Origin: Daphnia carinata
Lineage: Eukaryota; Arthropoda; Branchiopoda; Diplostraca; Daphniidae
Reading direction: 5' to 3'
NCBI RefSeq assembly: GCF_022539665.2
Contig: NC_081331.1
Span: forward strand, 6,048,501 to 6,112,500
DNA length: 64,000 nucleotides
Part shown: positions 61,801 to 64,000 of the stretch, in pieces
Numbering within the stretch: the first letter of the stretch is position 1
Layout of the letters: each line of letters opens with the position of its first letter
Translations under genes and position numbers: made by a program
The notes under the pieces: generated by a model
The model's database searches: none
Seen by the model: the letters and a program-made list of their open reading frames with translations, nothing else
Told to the model about the DNA's origin: nothing

Positions 61801-63907
61801 TCACCGAATCTCCTTCCGACATTAACCCTGATGATTTCAGAGTTTGGCATTGATCTGGACTCCACTGGTCTGTATACTGGTTCCACCTGGCTCCGACTAG
61901 ACGGTCAGAGGGACCAATTGCTCGACTTAGACGCATCGTCATGACAAAGGGTGTCGTCCGATTGATCAAGTTGGTGACAGGGCCAGAGGTAATCCCCAAT
62001 ACCGGAGTGGCAAGTGGCTTCATTTTGGCGCTGACGAATGCGTTAGTGCTGAGTACTAGTGAAAGTATGATGCTCTGTTCTGAAAAAGTCCCTTCTGAAA
62101 TCAAAGGGATCCGTACTGAAGCTTCAATAGTTCCTGGGCCAGTGGTATTTTGTCCGCAACTGGCGTGATAACGGCTCCGATTTTTGGCTTTTGGCGAATC
62201 TGGTTTGCTGCCAGCGATTTCAGGCATCCGTTTCCATGTACAAGTTCCGGCACTGAGCGACTTCCCTATGATTCCACACTTTTCAATGACTAAACTTGAA
62301 GATCGGTATTGAAATTCAGACGATTTCAACGGTGCCTGTTGGATAATCATAACAAGGCCATGACGTGAGTCAGTCAATAGCTGCGAATCTTGAGTAATCA
62401 GAATTGAGTAGATATCCATAATTATGGGTAACAGTTCTGGATGTTTCGTGCTAGCCTCCAGATAGTTGTGGAGCGTTTGCGTGACGAAGATGGCTTCATG
62501 TGGATCAGTCAAACTCATAACGTCTGTTAAGTAGGATTTTAACCTGCGCGCACTTTCCAACGCAGAAGTTTTGCTGAAGGTTAAATTTGTTTTAGCAAAC
62601 TGTTCCAGCACCTTAGTCACTTCGCTAAGATAGAAGCAAGAATTTAGGTCTGGTTCTTCCCAGTTTCCAAGCGCTCCACACAATCTGAAAGCCTGTAAAT
62701 TCGGATTGGCTTGACATGGCAAGGCGATCTTAAGGTTGGCCATGGTGCGTTGCCAGCTGTAACGCCCTTTGTTGGAAGTGGTTACCTGACTGGAACAAGT
62801 AGGTGTTGTGAGGGACAAAACTGTTACTTCTACTGACGCCGTCCTGCCACCCCAAGAACAGGACCAAGTACCACCATGCCGGGGAAGTAAGTGGCGGATG
62901 AGGAGCTGACTTTCGGTTTCTGTTCCTTGTTCCGTCCCACGGCTGCTGGTAGTTAATTCAACAGCTCCACCAGGCAAAACCGTGGCTGTTTGGTTATTGG
63001 TATTTCGATGGAGCCAGTTGGGAGCAACAGCTCGACCAGCCTTAAACTTACATGTCAATTTCAATGGATCACCTTCGAATACCAATTGGTTCGTATTCGG
63101 CCTGATTTCAACGCCAACTGGATCTTCAGGAGGGCAAGCTAGTTCTTCTACAACAAGTCTGGTCAATGAACGGTCTTTCAGTCGAGGTGGCTCTGCACAT
63201 GTTCCTTGGAGCCTGATTTTGTGTGATGACACATAAGTGAGAAGTGTGCTGAGTCGACAGTCACATTTAAGAGGATTTCCATTCAGTTTCACTCTGTCTA
63301 AGCTCTTTAAGTTTTCAATTATTGCACTGGAGAAATTTGTCAATTGATTGTTGCTGAGGTCTAAATATTTGAGATTCTTCAATGATGATAAAGTTTCAGC
63401 TGCAATTTCTTCAATTTGATTGTTCTTGAGAATCAGTTTCTGAAGCATTAAGTAATTACCATTTGCAAAATCTTCACTTGATAACCTTGTAAGGCTGTTT
63501 CCAGAAAGATCGTATTGAACAACATTTTCAACCAGCAGCGCCTGTAGGTTTAATTTCTTCACAGATACTATAAAGGCAGGATTCTGGCACTGTACTTTAA
63601 TTCCACTCTTGAGTATTTCAGGCTTTGTCTTGCTTTTTACATTGAGATTTTCAATAACTTCTTCATGATTATTCGGACTGATGTCTTGCTCCACACCACC
63701 TTCCAATAGCTTTAGCTTTTGCTCTGTGCATGTGCATGTAGCTGGGCAAAGGGATGCGGCCTGTAGATCAATATTTGCTTTTGAGAATTCTGCGTTTCCT
63801 TTAACAAGAGAATGCCCCAAAACATATAACAATACAACTACGATTAGTGTTAAGGGGACACCGCTATTGACCAGCTTCTGGCCATCAACTGAAGAGTTAT
63901 CCCGCAT
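58867..63907 (-). CDS. Adgra: Adhesion GPCR of the ADGRA (GPR123/124/125) type
   Basis: Three exons: 61226-63907, 60384-61100 and 58867-60351. In frame, 1627 residues. Signal/anchor segment LTLIVVVLLYVLGHSL near residue 20. LRRs (YDLSGNSLTRL, LILKNNQIEEI, LDLSNNQLTNF) lead to an LRRCT (NPLKCDCRLSTLL). An Ig-like domain follows (LTCKFKAG..GTWSCSW). A hormone-receptor motif (LPCQANPNLQAFRLCGALGNW) precedes the GAIN region. The GPS is degenerate: CCCGFGFFAAF without the HL/T cleavage site. Seven TM helices follow, from PSPVYVGSVIGLLCHLTACL to DELVSSLCYAFFSAATGLHA. The TM5-TM6 loop is very long (about 225 residues). The tail carries poly-His/poly-Gln (59560-59600, 59870-59945) and ends KRETSV, a class I PDZ ligand as in ADGRA2/3. 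The domain order LRR-Ig-HRM-GAIN-7TM identifies the ADGRA group. Confidence 0.95.
59868..59950. repeat. Trinucleotide repeat encoding Gln/His tract
   Basis: Interrupted TTG/GTG/ATG triplets on the plus strand, read on the minus strand as a His- and Gln-rich tract in the cytoplasmic tail of the GPCR. A second His tract of ATG/GTG triplets lies at 59562-59600. Length polymorphism is likely. Confidence 0.85.
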
Positions 63908-64000
63908 TTTCGCATTCTGACGGTTGTATCACTTTCAGAATATAAATGTTTTCACTGAAACTGCTAACCGTTGTAATAAGCTACCAACATTGTAAGAAAT

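Overview
The window is a 64 kb piece of a compact animal genome. The evidence is multi-exon genes with short GT-AG introns (mostly 50-150 bp), metazoan-only families (group I PAK, adhesion GPCR, receptor tyrosine phosphatase, Ras-like GTPase with a CAAX box) and an AT-rich intergenic background. The gene set and gene compactness fit an arthropod, most likely a crustacean such as Daphnia. That assignment is inference, not something one sequence proves. No bacterial-type operons, rRNA or CRISPR arrays are present.

Layout. 85-2495 (-): group I p21-activated kinase, 3' end outside the window. 4219-6806 (+): PPM1L-like PP2C phosphatase with a long insertion. 7013-8497 (-): ASCC1. 9027-9205: AT-rich and pentanucleotide repeats. 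9210-9641 (-): small uncharacterised ORF. 10207-11458 (+): METTL22-like methyltransferase. 11797-15162 (-): receptor tyrosine phosphatase with a mucin-like ectodomain and a WPA in place of WPD. 19230-20680 (+): inositol monophosphatase. 21158-22864 (+): WDR45B/WIPI3. 22865-32947: long sparse region holding the likely promoter and 5' UTR of a RASD-like GTPase (CDS 32948-37761, +). 39311-42740 (+): ATAD5/Elg1. 43124-44673 (-): PIGV. 45240-50272 (+): nardilysin. 50273-56330: repeat island. 56634-58624 (+): GTF3C5 (TFIIIC subunit). 58867-63907 (-): ADGRA-type adhesion GPCR.

The genes are unrelated housekeeping and signalling functions: autophagy (WDR45B), PCNA unloading (ATAD5), GPI anchors (PIGV), inositol recycling (IMPA1), Pol III transcription (GTF3C5), alkylation-repair cofactor (ASCC1), signalling (PAK, PPM1L, RPTP, RASD-like, ADGRA). 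They do not form a pathway cluster. All reconstructed CDSs keep frame across every intron except the RASD-like gene, where conserved motifs G4 and G5 lie in different frames of one exon.

The least ordinary stretch is 51-56.3 kb. It holds a large inverted repeat (arms about 2 kb, facing each other) with a decayed exon-intron gene in the arms and a conserved block of strong hairpins behind a TATA box. The spacer carries three tRNA-like sequences, and degenerate tandem repeats lie just outside. It looks like a foldback-type mobile element or inverted duplication that I cannot assign to a known family.
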